From NCBI RefSeq assembly GCF_907164845.1, contig NZ_OU015430.1:1168001-1232000 (forward strand): a DNA stretch of 64,000 bases, given 5' to 3'. Position numbers and translations under genes: made by a program. Within the stretch, counting starts at the first letter, position 1, and each line of letters starts with the position of its first letter. Of this stretch, positions 9,574 to 18,845 are shown in pieces. This DNA is from Lysobacter luteus. GTDB taxonomy: Bacteria > Pseudomonadota > Gammaproteobacteria > Xanthomonadales > Xanthomonadaceae. Below the pieces are notes generated by a model. The model searched no databases. It worked only from the letters and a program-made list of their open reading frames with translations, and had not been told where the DNA came from.

Positions 9574-9589
9574 AGGAGCATGCAGCCAA

Positions 9590-10747
9590 TCAGCTCTTGC
9601 CGTCGAAAAGCTCGCGGCCGATGAGCATGCGGCGGATCTCGTTGGTGCCGGCGCCGATCGCGTAGAGCTTGGCGTCGCGCAGGATGCGGCCGGTCGGGTA
9701 TTCGTTGATGTAACCGTTACCGCCCAGGCTCTGGATCGCTTCCAGCGCCACCTGCACCGCGGCTTCCGAGGCGTGCAGCAGGCACGATGCGGCGTCCACG
9801 CGGCTCTTGTGTCCGGCGTCGTAGTCGCGCGCCACCTGGTAGGCGAACGCCCGCGACGACTGCAGCGCGGTGTACATGTCGGCGATCTTGGCCTGCATAA
9901 TCCCGAACGTGCCAATCGCCGCGTCGAACTGCCGGCGCTCGCGCACGTAGGGCAGGGTGATGTCGAGCGCGGCCTGCATCAGGCCGATCGGGCCGCCGGT
10001 CAGCACCAGCCGCTCGGTGTTGAGCCCGGACATCAGTACCTTGACGCCGCCGTTGACCTCGCCGAGCACGTTGTCGGCCGGGATCTCGCAGTCCTCGAAC
10101 ACCAGCTCGCAGGTGTTCGAGCCGCGCATGCCGAGCTTGTCGAGCTTCTGGGCGGTGCTGAACCCCTTCATGCCCTTCTCGACGATGAAGGCGGTCATGC
10201 ACTTGCTGCCCGCGTCCTTGCCGGCGGTGCGCATGTAGACGATCAGCACGTCGGCCTCGGGACCGTTGGTGATCCACATCTTGTTGCCGTTGGCGACCCA
10301 CACGTCGCCGCGCAGCTCGGCCCGGCAGGACATCGAGCCGACCACGTCCGAACCCGCGCCCGGCTCGCTCATCGCCAGCGCGCCCTTCCACTCGCCGCTG
10401 CAGAGCCTGGGCAGGTACTTCGCGCGCTGCGCCTCGGTGCCGTTGGCGTAGAGGTTGTTGACGCACAGGTTGGAGTGGGCGCCGTAGCTCAGGCCGACCG
10501 AGCCGGACGCACGCGAGATCTCCTCCATCGCGACCAGGTGGGCCAGGTAGCCCATGTCACTGCCGCCGTACTCGCCGGGCACCGTCAGCCCGAGCAGGCC
10601 CATCTCGCCCAGCTTGGGCCACAGCTCCTGCGGGAAGGCGTTGGCCTCGTCGATGGCGGCGGCGCGCGGGGCGATCTCGGCTTCGGCGAAGCGGCGAACG
10701 GCCTCGCGCAAGGCGTCGAGTTCGTCACCAAGGGGAAACGGGCGCAT
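9590..10747 (-). CDS. Isovaleryl-CoA dehydrogenase
   Basis: A 385-residue FAD-dependent acyl-CoA dehydrogenase. It oxidises isovaleryl-CoA to 3-methylcrotonyl-CoA, handing electrons to ETF. The start at 10747 gives [20 protein letters not shown]; an upstream ATG only adds a non-homologous extension. Family segments include the FAD/substrate region ([15 protein letters not shown]) and [16 protein letters not shown], where the catalytic Glu of the isovaleryl-type enzymes lies in helix G rather than near the C-terminus. This supports isovaleryl specificity over short-chain acyl-CoA dehydrogenases. The C-terminal [13 protein letters not shown] segment is conserved. It follows leucine dehydrogenase on the same strand after 138 bases. 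Confidence 0.92.
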   Translation of the reverse strand: MRPFPLGDELDALREAVRRFAEAEIAPRAAAIDEANAFPQELWPKLGEMGLLGLTVPGEYGGSDMGYLAHLVAMEEISRASGSVGLSYGAHSNLCVNNLYANGTEAQRAKYLPRLCSGEWKGALAMSEPGAGSDVVGSMSCRAELRGDVWVANGNKMWITNGPEADVLIVYMRTAGKDAGSKCMTAFIVEKGMKGFSTAQKLDKLGMRGSNTCELVFEDCEIPADNVLGEVNGGVKVLMSGLNTERLVLTGGPIGLMQAALDITLPYVRERRQFDAAIGTFGIMQAKIADMYTALQSSRAFAYQVARDYDAGHKSRVDAASCLLHASEAAVQVALEAIQSLGGNGYINEYPTGRILRDAKLYAIGAGTNEIRRMLIGRELFDGKS

Positions 10748-10840
10748 GGGGGCTCCTGCTGGTCTGGTAGTGGGCCGCCATCCGGGCGGCCGGTGCGCGC
10801 CACACGACGTGTGCAGGACGCGGTACGTGTTCCGGAAACG

Positions 10841-10865
10841 ACGACGGGGCACTGGGCCCCGTCGT
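10841..10865 (-). terminator. Possible terminator after leucine dehydrogenase
   Basis: A perfect 10-bp stem (acgacggggc/gccccgtcgt) with a 5-base loop, 20 bases past the leucine dehydrogenase stop on the minus strand. The following T-run is only three bases, so it may be a weak terminator or allow readthrough into the isovaleryl-CoA dehydrogenase gene. Confidence 0.5.
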
Positions 10866-10885
10866 CGGTAACGCTTCAGCCGTGC

Positions 10886-11989
10886 TTACGCACCGCCGCG
10901 GATGCGGCCCTGGAAGCGCGGGGTCGAACGGCCCAGCGGCAGCTTCAGCTTGCCCATCACCTCGATGCGCTCCTCGGCCATGCGGTCGGCGGCCCGGTAG
11001 GTCGGGATGCCGTCGCGCTCGGCGATTTCGAAGATGCGGGTCAGGTTGTGGTAGATCGTGCGCATCTGGCGCATCGCACGCTCGCGGTTGTAGCCGGTCA
11101 TCTCCAGTGCGACGTTCATCACGCCGCCGGCGTTCACGGCGTAGTCCGGGGCGTACAGGATGCCGCGCTTGGCCACTTCGTCACCGATGGCGTTGTTGGC
11201 CAGCTGGTTGTTGGCCGCACCGCAGATGACCTTGGCCTTCAGGCGGGGCAGGGTTTCTTCGTTGATGGTGCCACCCAGCGCGCACGGCGAGTACACGTCG
11301 GCGTCGACGTCGTAGATCTCGTCCAGGCCCACGGCCTCGGCGCCGTACTCGGACACGGCCTTGTCGACCAGGCCCTTGTTGATGTCGGTGACGAAGATCT
11401 TCGCGCCGCGCTCCTTGAGCAGCTTCACGTACTCCATGCCGACGTGGCCGAGGCCCTGCACGGCGTAGGTGTACTTGCCGACTTCCTCGTCGCCGAAGCG
11501 CTTGTTGAGCGAGGCCATCAGGCCCTGCAGCGCGCCGTAGGCGGTGAACGGCGACGGGTCGCCCGAACCGCCGTGGACCTGGTGCACGCCGGTGACGAAC
11601 TCGGTCTCGCGGTAGACCAGCTCCATGTCGTTGACGTCGATGCCGACGTCCTCGGCGGTGATGTAGCGGCCGCCCAGCGACTGCACGAACTGGCCGAACG
11701 CGCGGAACAGCGCCTCGGACTTGTCGGTCGCCGGGTCACCGATGATCACGGCCTTGCCGCCGCCGATGTCCAGGCCGGCCACCGCGTTCTTGTAGGTCAT
11801 GCCGCGGCTGAGGCGGAGCACGTCGTTCAGAGCGTCCTGCTCGGTCTTGTACGGCCACATGCGCGTACCGCCCAGGGCCGGACCCAGCACGGTGTTGTGG
11901 ATCGCGATGATGGCCTTCAGGCCCGCGTCCTTGTTGTGGCAGAACACGACCTGCTCATGGCCGAAGGTGTCCAGGGTCTCAAAAATCAT
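10886..11989 (-). CDS. Leucine dehydrogenase (Glu/Leu/Phe/Val dehydrogenase family)
   Basis: A 367-residue NAD-dependent dehydrogenase that interconverts branched-chain amino acids and their 2-keto acids. The start at 11989 follows a GGAG site and gives MIFETLDTFGHEQVVFCHNK, typical of leucine dehydrogenases. The catalytic lysine lies in GLDIGGGKAVI, and GLGHVG is the dinucleotide-binding Gly motif. APDYAVNAGGVMNV is the conserved C-terminal segment. With isovaleryl-CoA dehydrogenase downstream it fits leucine oxidation. In Xanthomonadaceae the same keto acids prime iso-branched fatty acids (established for the group), so both roles are possible. Confidence 0.93.
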   Translation of the reverse strand: MIFETLDTFGHEQVVFCHNKDAGLKAIIAIHNTVLGPALGGTRMWPYKTEQDALNDVLRLSRGMTYKNAVAGLDIGGGKAVIIGDPATDKSEALFRAFGQFVQSLGGRYITAEDVGIDVNDMELVYRETEFVTGVHQVHGGSGDPSPFTAYGALQGLMASLNKRFGDEEVGKYTYAVQGLGHVGMEYVKLLKERGAKIFVTDINKGLVDKAVSEYGAEAVGLDEIYDVDADVYSPCALGGTINEETLPRLKAKVICGAANNQLANNAIGDEVAKRGILYAPDYAVNAGGVMNVALEMTGYNRERAMRQMRTIYHNLTRIFEIAERDGIPTYRAADRMAEERIEVMGKLKLPLGRSTPRFQGRIRGGA

Positions 11990-12175
11990 CGGGTGCTCCG
12001 CGTGGCGCGCACGCGTTGTTAACGCTTTGCGCCAACTATTCTTGGTAGGTAGTTGAATCTTTTGGGATTCGCCTGCGCAGCCACGGGCGTGGCCCGTCTG
12101 CAGCGGCCGTAGTCTAAAGCAATCGGAGCGTACGGCTGCGTATGCCGGGGCCGTCGGCCGCATGCGACAGCGGTC

Positions 12176-13375
12176 TCAGAACGGGCGGTAGCGGCCTTCG
12201 CGGAGCCACGCCGTCGCGAGCCATTGCTCGCCGCCCGCTACGGCCCGGCCGGCGTGCAGTGCGGCGTCATTGTGGCTGCCATCGGGGTGCAGGTCGTCGA
12301 AAACCAGCGCGGCGCCGGTGGTGGGTTGCACCTCCAGCCCCGCCTGCGGAAAAGCGATGCCGCCGCCGTCGCTGGCCTGCGCGAGGCAGACGGTGAGGGT
12401 GCGGTGGCGGTTGCCTGACGCAGCGTGGTCGGCGGCGAGCCGGTCCGGCGGCAAGTGGTCGCTGCACGGGCGCTGGTCGGCCCCGATGCCGCGCCGCCCG
12501 ATCCGAAGCGGCTCGGCGTGGGCCAGCTCGCAGCGGGCCGCGCGGGCCAGCCGCAGCTGCAGCACCCGCAAGGCGAAGTCCTCCTGCGCGGCATCGACCG
12601 GGACGCATCCGGCGTCGCGGCCATCGTCGCGTTGGGACAGCATCGCGTGCGCCACCAGCAGCCGGCATTCGTCGGACGTCAGCAACCCCCTGATGACGCC
12701 GACCCGCGCGGTCTCCGACAGCCAGGCAATCTTTGCCGGCACCAGGGCTTCCTCGAACGCGAGCGTCGCCGGCGATCCCGGCCCGCGCGGTGGCCGGGGC
12801 GCGACCGGTGGCGCGACGATTGGCGGTAACGGGTCGATGCCGTGATTCATCAACCGTGCACGCCAGCCCGCCGCGGCCATCGGCCGCGCCTCGCAGCCTT
12901 CGCCCCGTTGCAGCCGCTCCACCAGCAGCAGCGCGGACACCGCGTCGCCGGCATCGGCGGCGCGCTCCAGCAATTGCAGGCACAGGCCCTGGTCGCCGGC
13001 GTCGGCTTTGCGGCCCAGGTGGACCGCCGCAGCGCGCAGGGCCGGCGGGTAGCCGTGGTGCACCGCCGCCAGCATGCGTTGGTTGATGCGGCCATCGCGC
13101 GGCAGCAGCACGCTGCCCAGTGCCAGCCAGGCCAGCCAGTAGCCGGCGATTGTGTTGCCGGCACCTTCCGCGCGCAGCAGCCAGCCCAGCCCGAGGCGCG
13201 GTGCCGCGGGGCCGCCGAGCCCGAACAGCAGCATCCGCGCGTATTCCACCTGTGCGCCGGTATGGCCGCCCTGTGCCGCGCGCCGGTACAGCGCCAGCCG
13301 TGCGGCCCCGTCTTCGTCATGCACCGCATCGGGCGCATGCGAGTCGGGGTGGGCGAGGGCGGTCATCGGGCTCAT
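12176..13375 (-). CDS. Sel1-repeat / 2OG-Fe(II) oxygenase-like protein with altered iron site
   Basis: A 399-residue protein. Residues about 25-180 are helical Sel1/TPR-like repeats (for example YRRAAQGGHTGAQVEYARML). Residues about 290-399 follow the prolyl-4-hydroxylase pattern. In the stretch aligned with the iron-binding HxD of that family (usually RPHxDxLPPDR) this protein reads RPCSDHLPPDR, so the first metal-ligand His is Cys, while the Asp and the distal ALHAGRAVAGGEQW segment are kept. Either activity is lost or the ligand set differs. Starts just upstream of, and divergent from, icmF. The next in-frame Met is three codons in. Substrate unknown. Confidence 0.8.
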   Translation of the reverse strand: MSPMTALAHPDSHAPDAVHDEDGAARLALYRRAAQGGHTGAQVEYARMLLFGLGGPAAPRLGLGWLLRAEGAGNTIAGYWLAWLALGSVLLPRDGRINQRMLAAVHHGYPPALRAAAVHLGRKADAGDQGLCLQLLERAADAGDAVSALLLVERLQRGEGCEARPMAAAGWRARLMNHGIDPLPPIVAPPVAPRPPRGPGSPATLAFEEALVPAKIAWLSETARVGVIRGLLTSDECRLLVAHAMLSQRDDGRDAGCVPVDAAQEDFALRVLQLRLARAARCELAHAEPLRIGRRGIGADQRPCSDHLPPDRLAADHAASGNRHRTLTVCLAQASDGGGIAFPQAGLEVQPTTGAALVFDDLHPDGSHNDAALHAGRAVAGGEQWLATAWLREGRYRPF

Positions 13376-13501
13376 GGATCAGGACAACGCACCGATCCCG
13401 CACCTGCGGCCGCGCCGTGACGTTCCATTGGTGGAACGAAAAAGGCGCACCAAGGCCCCGCGCTACAATCGGCCGATCCGTTTTCAGTAGCCGAGTGCGC
13501 C

Positions 13502-16500
13502 ATGAGCACCCCCGCCAGCCAGCTTCCCCAGTCCGACGCCGACACCGCCCGCACGCCGCTGCGGTTCGTCACCGCCGCCAGCCTGTTCGACGGCCACGAC
13601 GCCGCCATCAACATCATGCGGCGGCTGATCCAGGGGCAGGGCGCGGAAGTCATCCACCTGGGCCACAACCGCTCGGTCGAGGACGTCGTCCGCGCCGCCC
13701 TGCAGGAGGACGCCGACGGCATCGCGCTGTCGTCCTACCAGGGCGGGCACGTCGAGTACCTCAAGTACATGGTCGACATGCTCAAGGAGCGCGGCGCCGG
13801 CCACATCAAGATCTTCGCCGGTGGTGGCGGCACCATCACCCCCGAGGAGATCCGCGAACTGCAGGCCTATGGCGTCGAGCGCATCTACCACCCCAACGAC
13901 GGCATGCACATGGGGCTGGTGGCGATGATCGAGGACGTCGTCCGCCGCGCCGGCGAAGGCCGCATCGAGGGCGAGGCCGACAACACCCAGCCGTCGATCA
14001 CCGACGAGATCGCCATCGGCCGCATGCTCAGCGCGATCGAGGAGGACCACTTCGACGAGCAGCAGTTGGCCCATCTGCGCAAGCAGTGGCAACTGGCCGG
14101 CGGCAAGACCCCGGTCATCGGCATCACCGGCACCGGCGGCGCCGGCAAGTCGTCCGTGACCGACGAGCTGCTCAACCGCTTCCTGGCGAACTTCCCGGAG
14201 ATGCGCATCGCGGTGATCTCGGTCGACCCGACCCGCCGCCGCACCGGTGGCGCGCTGCTGGGCGACCGCATCCGCATGAACTCGCTGCGCAGCAACCGCG
14301 TCTACATGCGCTCGATGGCCACCCGCCGCCAGCACGCCGCCACCAACGCGGTGCTGAAGGACTCGATCGGCTTCCTCAAGGGGCTGGGCTACGACCTGGT
14401 CATCGTCGAGACCGCGGGTATTGGCCAGTCCGACTCGGAGATCGTCGACCTGGTCGACTTCCCGATGTACGTCATGACCAGCGACTTCGGCGCCCCGAGC
14501 CAGCTGGAGAAGATCGACATGCTCGACTTCGCCGAACTGGTGGTGCTCAACAAGTACGACAAGCGCGGCGCCGAGGATGCCCTGCGCGACATCCGCAAGC
14601 AGTGGAAGCGCAACCGCGTCGCCTTCCAGACCAAGGACGAGGACGTCCCGGTCTACCCGACGATCGCCAGCCAGTTCAACGACCCCGGCATCAGCTGGAT
14701 GTTCGCGAACCTGTGCCGGTTGATGCGGGAGAAGCTCGGCGTGGGCGGCGGCTCCGCTAATGGCGCCGATGTAGGAGCGACGTCAGTCGCGACCTCGCAG
14801 AGCTCCCGGGACAATGGTCAGGTCGCGACTGACGTCGCTCCTACGGCGAAGCGGGATTCCGTTCCGGGGAGCTCCCGCTGCGACTTCCGGCCCGACATCG
14901 ACACCTCGCTGAAGGAGCCGCGCGCGACGGTGCTGATCCCCGGCAACCGCGTCCGCTACCTCGCCGAGATCGCCGAGCAGGGCCGCTCGATCAACGACCG
15001 CATCGAGAGCCAGTCCGAAATCGCCGACCGCGCGCAGAGCTACTGGCAGAGCCTGCATGACCTCGAGGACCCGCAGCTGCCCAAGCAGCTCGACCTCTAC
15101 CAGGCCGATGCCCTCCAAGGCCCGGCGAAGTCGCCTGACTCCCGCGCCCCGTCCGCTGTAGGAGCGGCTTCAGCCGCGAACGCACAGAACGTTGGGGACG
15201 ATGTACAGGTCGCGGCTGAAGCCGCTCCTACAAGGGAAAGGGATTCCGCTCCGGCCCCCGACCGCACCCTCCTCACCCTCCGCCAGCGCTACAACGACGC
15301 CGTCCAATCCCTCGATTCCGAAGCCCTCAAGCTCCTGCGCGACTGGCCGGCCCGCCTCAAGTCCATCACCGACGACGTCAACGAGTACCAGGTCCGCGAC
15401 AAGACCATCCGCGTGGAGAACTACCGCGAGTCCCTGTCGCACCAGCAGATCCCCAAGATCGCCGCGCCCACCTACAAGTCCTGGGGCGAGCTGCTGACCT
15501 TCCTGCAGAAGGAAAACCTGCCCGGCGCCTACCCCTACACCGGCGGCGTCTACCCGTACCGCCGCACCGGCGAGGACCCGATCCGCATGTTCGCCGGCGA
15601 GGGCACCCCGGAGCGCACCAACCGCCGCTTCCACTACCTCAGCCTCGGCCAGCCGGCCGCGCGCCTGTCCACCGCATTCGACTCGGTCACCCTGTACGGC
15701 GAGGACCCGGCGCCGCGCCCGGACATCTACGGCAAGATCGGCAACTCGGGCGTCAACATCCCCACGCTGGACGACATGAAGAAGCTGTACTCCGGCTTCG
15801 ACCTGTGCGCGCCGACTACCTCGGTGTCGATGACCATCAACGGCCCCGCGCCGATGATCCTGGCGATGTTCATGAACACCGCCATCGACCAGCAGGTGGA
15901 GAAGTATCTGCGCGCCGACCAGGCCCGTTGGGACGCCGCCCACGACAAGATCGAAAAGCTGTTTGAAGGCCGCCAGCGCCCGCAATACAGCGGCAGCCTG
16001 CCCCAGGGCCACGACGGCCTGGGCCTGGGCCTTCTGGGCGTTACCGGCGACCAGCTGCTGGACCCCGACACCTACGCGCGCATCAAGGCCGAAACGCTCA
16101 AAACCGTGCGCGGCACCGTGCAGGCCGACATCCTCAAGGAAGACCAGGCCCAGAACACCTGCATCTTCAGCACCGAGTTCGCCCTGCGGATGATGGGCGA
16201 CATCCAGCAGTACTTCGTCGACAACGGCGTGCGCAACTTCTACTCGGTGTCGATCTCCGGCTACCACATCGCCGAGGCCGGGGCGAACCCGATCAGCCAG
16301 CTCGCCTTCACCCTGAGCAACGGCTTCACCATCGTCGAGTACTACCTCGCGCGCGGCATGAAGATCGACGACTTCGCGCCCAACCTGTCGTTCTTCTTCA
16401 GCAACGGCATGGACCCCGAGTACACCGTCATCGGCCGCGTCGCCCGCCGCATCTGGGCCCGCGCTATGCGCGAGCGCTACGGCGCCAGTGCCCGCAGCCA

Positions 16501-17260
16501 GATGATGAAGTACCACATCCAGACCAGCGGCCGCTCCCTGCACGCGCAGGAGATCCAGTTCAACGACATCCGCACCACGCTGCAGGCCCTGTACGCCCTG
16601 TTCGACAACTGCAACAGCCTGCACACCAACGCCTACGACGAAGCCATCACCACGCCGACAGAAGAGTCCGTGCGCCGCGCCGTGGCCATCCAGATGATCA
16701 TCAACAAGGAGCTGGGGCTGAACTTCTGCGAGAACCCCTGGCAGGGCAGCTTCATCGTCGACAAGCTCACCGACATCGTCGAGGAAGCCGTCTACAAGGA
16801 GTTCGAGGCCATCAGCGAGCGCGGCGGCGTGCTCGGCGCCATGGACACCATGTACCAGCGCGGCAAGATCCAGGAAGAGAGCCTGTACTACGAGCACAAG
16901 AAGCACGACGGTAGCCTGCCGCTGGTCGGCGTCAACACCTTCCTGCCGAAGGAGCACGCCGGCGACATCGTCACCGAGATCGAACTGATCCGCTCGACCG
17001 AGGAAGAGAAAGGCCAGCAGATCGACAACGTCCGCAACTACCAGCAGCTGCGCAACGCCCTGACCCCGGCTCCCGTAGGAGCGACGTCAGTCGCGACCGC
17101 GACCTCCGACCGTGACGCCGGCCTCGCCTACCTCCAGAAAACCGCCCGCGACCGCCAGAACGTATTCGCCGCGCTGATGGAGGCGGTGAAGACCCACAGC
17201 CTGGGGCAGATCAGCCACGCGTTGTATGACGTGGGTGGAGAGTATCGACGGAATATGTGA
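13502..17260 (+). CDS. icmF: Fused isobutyryl-CoA mutase (IcmF type), REP-interrupted
   Basis: A 1252-residue single-chain B12-dependent acyl-CoA mutase. Order: N-terminal cobalamin-binding domain (DGHD at 30-33, the histidine-on motif), a MeaI-like G-protein chaperone domain (P-loop [11 protein letters not shown] at 207-217, then an NKYDKRG base-recognition motif), a linker, and the C-terminal mutase (substrate) domain from about residue 600. IcmF interconverts isobutyryl-CoA and butyryl-CoA, and some members also act on isovaleryl/pivalyl-CoA (known for the family). It is about 150 residues longer than typical IcmF. Much of the excess is REP-derived peptide at 424-448, 553-577 and 1192-1199, all read in one frame without a stop. 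No separate IcmB or MCM subunit is adjacent. Confidence 0.92.
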   Translation: MSTPASQLPQSDADTARTPLRFVTAASLFDGHDAAINIMRRLIQGQGAEVIHLGHNRSVEDVVRAALQEDADGIALSSYQGGHVEYLKYMVDMLKERGAGHIKIFAGGGGTITPEEIRELQAYGVERIYHPNDGMHMGLVAMIEDVVRRAGEGRIEGEADNTQPSITDEIAIGRMLSAIEEDHFDEQQLAHLRKQWQLAGGKTPVIGITGTGGAGKSSVTDELLNRFLANFPEMRIAVISVDPTRRRTGGALLGDRIRMNSLRSNRVYMRSMATRRQHAATNAVLKDSIGFLKGLGYDLVIVETAGIGQSDSEIVDLVDFPMYVMTSDFGAPSQLEKIDMLDFAELVVLNKYDKRGAEDALRDIRKQWKRNRVAFQTKDEDVPVYPTIASQFNDPGISWMFANLCRLMREKLGVGGGSANGADVGATSVATSQSSRDNGQVATDVAPTAKRDSVPGSSRCDFRPDIDTSLKEPRATVLIPGNRVRYLAEIAEQGRSINDRIESQSEIADRAQSYWQSLHDLEDPQLPKQLDLYQADALQGPAKSPDSRAPSAVGAASAANAQNVGDDVQVAAEAAPTRERDSAPAPDRTLLTLRQRYNDAVQSLDSEALKLLRDWPARLKSITDDVNEYQVRDKTIRVENYRESLSHQQIPKIAAPTYKSWGELLTFLQKENLPGAYPYTGGVYPYRRTGEDPIRMFAGEGTPERTNRRFHYLSLGQPAARLSTAFDSVTLYGEDPAPRPDIYGKIGNSGVNIPTLDDMKKLYSGFDLCAPTTSVSMTINGPAPMILAMFMNTAIDQQVEKYLRADQARWDAAHDKIEKLFEGRQRPQYSGSLPQGHDGLGLGLLGVTGDQLLDPDTYARIKAETLKTVRGTVQADILKEDQAQNTCIFSTEFALRMMGDIQQYFVDNGVRNFYSVSISGYHIAEAGANPISQLAFTLSNGFTIVEYYLARGMKIDDFAPNLSFFFSNGMDPEYTVIGRVARRIWARAMRERYGASARSQMMKYHIQTSGRSLHAQEIQFNDIRTTLQALYALFDNCNSLHTNAYDEAITTPTEESVRRAVAIQMIINKELGLNFCENPWQGSFIVDKLTDIVEEAVYKEFEAISERGGVLGAMDTMYQRGKIQEESLYYEHKKHDGSLPLVGVNTFLPKEHAGDIVTEIELIRSTEEEKGQQIDNVRNYQQLRNALTPAPVGATSVATATSDRDAGLAYLQKTARDRQNVFAALMEAVKTHSLGQISHALYDVGGEYRRNM
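14771..14844. repeat. REP pair inside icmF, copy 1
   Basis: A perfect 24-bp inverted pair: GTAGGAGCGACGTCAGTCGC GACC at 14771-14794 and its exact complement at 14821-14844, separated by 26 bases. It is translated in frame as [17 protein letters not shown] in the linker between the G-domain and the mutase domain. Confidence 0.95.
15158..15231. repeat. REP pair inside icmF, copy 2
   Basis: A perfect 22-bp inverted pair: GTAGGAGCGGCTTCAGCCGC GA at 15158-15179 and its complement at 15210-15231, with a 30-base loop. It is read in frame as [17 protein letters not shown]. It is a sequence variant (GGCTTCAGCC core) of copy 1. Confidence 0.95.
17075..17098 (+). repeat. Single REP arm inside icmF, copy 3
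   Basis: A 24-base match to the left arm of copy 1 without a partner arm, near the 3' end of icmF. It is read in the same frame as copies 1 and 2 (PVGATSVAT). Confidence 0.92.
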
Positions 17261-17346
17261 CCGCTCACCCTGCGTATGCGTTGCCACGAATGAAGTTGCA
17301 TTCGGCTGGCCGCGATACATCGCGAGGCGCCAATGATTCAAAGCGT

Positions 17347-17380
17347 CGACAGAGCCCGCGGAAGCGGGCTCTGTCGTTTT
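17347..17380 (+). terminator. Intrinsic terminator of icmF
   Basis: A perfect 13-bp stem (cgacagagcccgc/gcgggctctgtcg) with a GGAA loop and then TTTT, 87 bases past the icmF stop. Confidence 0.9.
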
Positions 17381-17507
17381 CCGGCTGCAGAACCTAAAGG
17401 AGACATCAGAGCTTAGCTATGGCAGCCTCAGCGGGGTCAGGCTAGGTTTGTTGGCTTAAACCCAGCGCTGGAGTAGCGTCGGGCGTCAAGAGTTCATACA
17501 AGGCATC

Positions 17508-17536
17508 TTGCAACAAGCTCAGTTCATTTCTGCAAT
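17508..17536 (+). promoter_or_regulatory. Possible sigma70-type promoter of the cassette
   Basis: TTGCAA and TGCAAT hexamers separated by 17 bases (matching four of six bases each to TTGACA and TATAAT), about 54 bases upstream of the first cassette gene. AGGAGA at 17,574 is its ribosome-binding site. This is a prediction by eye only. Confidence 0.3.
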
Positions 17537-17589
17537 TTTCTCGAGTCGCAGCGCCCGGACGTAGAATCTAACCTAGGAGAACTTTCGTT

Positions 17590-18237
17590 ATGGCGACGTC
17601 CCTTCCGTATCTTCCGTCCTACAAGAACGTCGAAAAGCTTTTTCTGGGCATAGCTGCTGCAAAAGTACCTGAGTCATTCACCCAGTCCTTTCTCGCGCAG
17701 ACACTTGGCTTGAAGGCATCGGGTGACCGACCACTGATTCCGCTAATGCGAACCCTGGGTTTTATAGATGCCGCCGGACGGCCTACCCCAGAATATCGTT
17801 TGCTAAAGAACCCGGCAGCCGCCAGAGGCGCAATCGCGGATGCCATCCGAAAGGCGTATGCACCCTTGTTTGCGGCACATGAGGGCGCAAACAGCCTAAG
17901 TACTGAGCAACTTAGGGGCTTGATTTCACAGGTAGCCGGCACCGATGAGGAGATGACTAAGCGCATCGCATACACGTTCTCCGCGCTAGCTAAAAACGCG
18001 AACTTCAACACATCGGGTTCGCAGCAGGTTTCATCGCCGTCTGGATCCATCGAGGCGGGAGACGATCTTGAGGAGGAAGAGGGAGAAACGACGGAAATCA
18101 AGATTCGCAGACCACGGGCGACCGGTGCCGGCCTCCGAACCGAGTTTCACTATAACTTGCAGATACATCTCCCTGCCAATGGAACCGAGGAGACGTATTT
18201 GAATATATTCAACTCCTTGCGAAAGGTATTCCAGTGA
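17590..18237 (+). CDS. DUF5343-like protein, first gene of putative defence cassette
   Basis: A 215-residue protein. Residues 1-135 resemble the DUF5343 family (YLPSYKNVEKLFLGIAAAKVP, then a winged-helix-like region with LIPLMRTLGFIDAAGRPT). An acidic linker (DDLEEEEGETTE, about 158-170) leads to a C-terminal segment (FHYNLQIHLP..TYLNIFNSLRKVFQ) also seen at the end of DUF5343 proteins. AGGAGA sits upstream of the ATG. Its stop overlaps the GTG of the HEPN gene. Base composition is well below that of icmF. By family context it may bind DNA or a partner and control the HEPN protein; this is inference. Confidence 0.72.
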   Translation: MATSLPYLPSYKNVEKLFLGIAAAKVPESFTQSFLAQTLGLKASGDRPLIPLMRTLGFIDAAGRPTPEYRLLKNPAAARGAIADAIRKAYAPLFAAHEGANSLSTEQLRGLISQVAGTDEEMTKRIAYTFSALAKNANFNTSGSQQVSSPSGSIEAGDDLEEEEGETTEIKIRRPRATGAGLRTEFHYNLQIHLPANGTEETYLNIFNSLRKVFQ

Positions 18238-18803
18238 GGCACGACGCAGCAGCTGCCCTGTTCGTGATGCTCGGTCAGACAGCTGAGCGAACTATCGCAA
18301 AGAGCGATGACGTCGCCGCGTCTCGGCCTCTTTTGATATCGGAAACGACAGATCTAAGCTCCATCTTGCCGCAGGAGGTGCGAAGCGCCAACCGCGCGGC
18401 GGAAGCCTACAAGCTGTTCTTTGTATTCGAGTCTTACCTGCGCGACTTCTTAGTCGGTGTTCTGTCCGAGGATGGCACGAATGCGAATTGGTGGGACAAG
18501 TTGCCGCCAGACGTGAAGGACGAAGTTGCACGTCTAGAGGAGACCGAAGAGGTTAAAAGCTGGATGGCTATCGGTTCTCGCGATAGATCCCGCTTGATGA
18601 CGTATGCGCAGCTGCTGCGAGTCGCAGACCACTGTTGGAAAGACGGCGTGGGATCGCTGATTCGAGATAAAGCACTCGTACAGCAAGCCCGGCTCATCGG
18701 TCATCTTAGGAATACGATTTGCCATATGACCGAGATATCCGACGAGGAGATGGATCGCATCCGTCAGGCCATGCGCGATTGGTTCCGCGTTATTGCGCCA
18801 TGA
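18234..18803 (+). CDS. Swt1-type HEPN domain protein (putative RNase)
   Basis: A 189-residue all-helical protein whose C-terminal half fits the HEPN fold of the Swt1-like group. The RX4-6H signature is present as Arg159-Asn-Thr-Ile-Cys-His164 (GHLRNTICHM), preceded by the long helix LVQQARLIGHL. HEPN proteins with this motif are commonly metal-independent RNases in toxin-antitoxin and abortive-infection systems. The GTG start overlaps the upstream stop (GTGA), so it is translationally coupled to the DUF5343-like gene. That gene is the obvious candidate for a controlling partner. Nuclease activity is not shown by sequence alone. Confidence 0.72.
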   Translation: MRHDAAAALFVMLGQTAERTIAKSDDVAASRPLLISETTDLSSILPQEVRSANRAAEAYKLFFVFESYLRDFLVGVLSEDGTNANWWDKLPPDVKDEVARLEETEEVKSWMAIGSRDRSRLMTYAQLLRVADHCWKDGVGSLIRDKALVQQARLIGHLRNTICHMTEISDEEMDRIRQAMRDWFRVIAP

Positions 18804-18845
18804 GTAGCCTATCTGATATCGGCTATTACTGAGGACGATCAAGGA

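Larger units (their letters stand above)
17261..17589. other. Intergenic region, left edge of low-GC island
   Basis: No coding sequence supported. The first 120 bases hold the icmF terminator. From about 17,390 base composition drops and the sequence no longer resembles the flanking chromosome. The rest holds a possible promoter and the ribosome-binding site of the cassette. No tRNA or obvious att direct repeat was seen. Confidence 0.7.

Noticed and set aside
6548-9589. A 1013-codon minus-strand open frame opposite the autotransporter
   Set aside because: The plus strand shows full catalytic and barrel motifs; the antisense product is His/Arg/Ala-rich without domains. It is a shadow frame caused by high GC.
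15170-16957. A 595-codon minus-strand frame inside icmF
   Set aside because: It covers the mutase domain on the opposite strand; no start signal, no recognisable domain.
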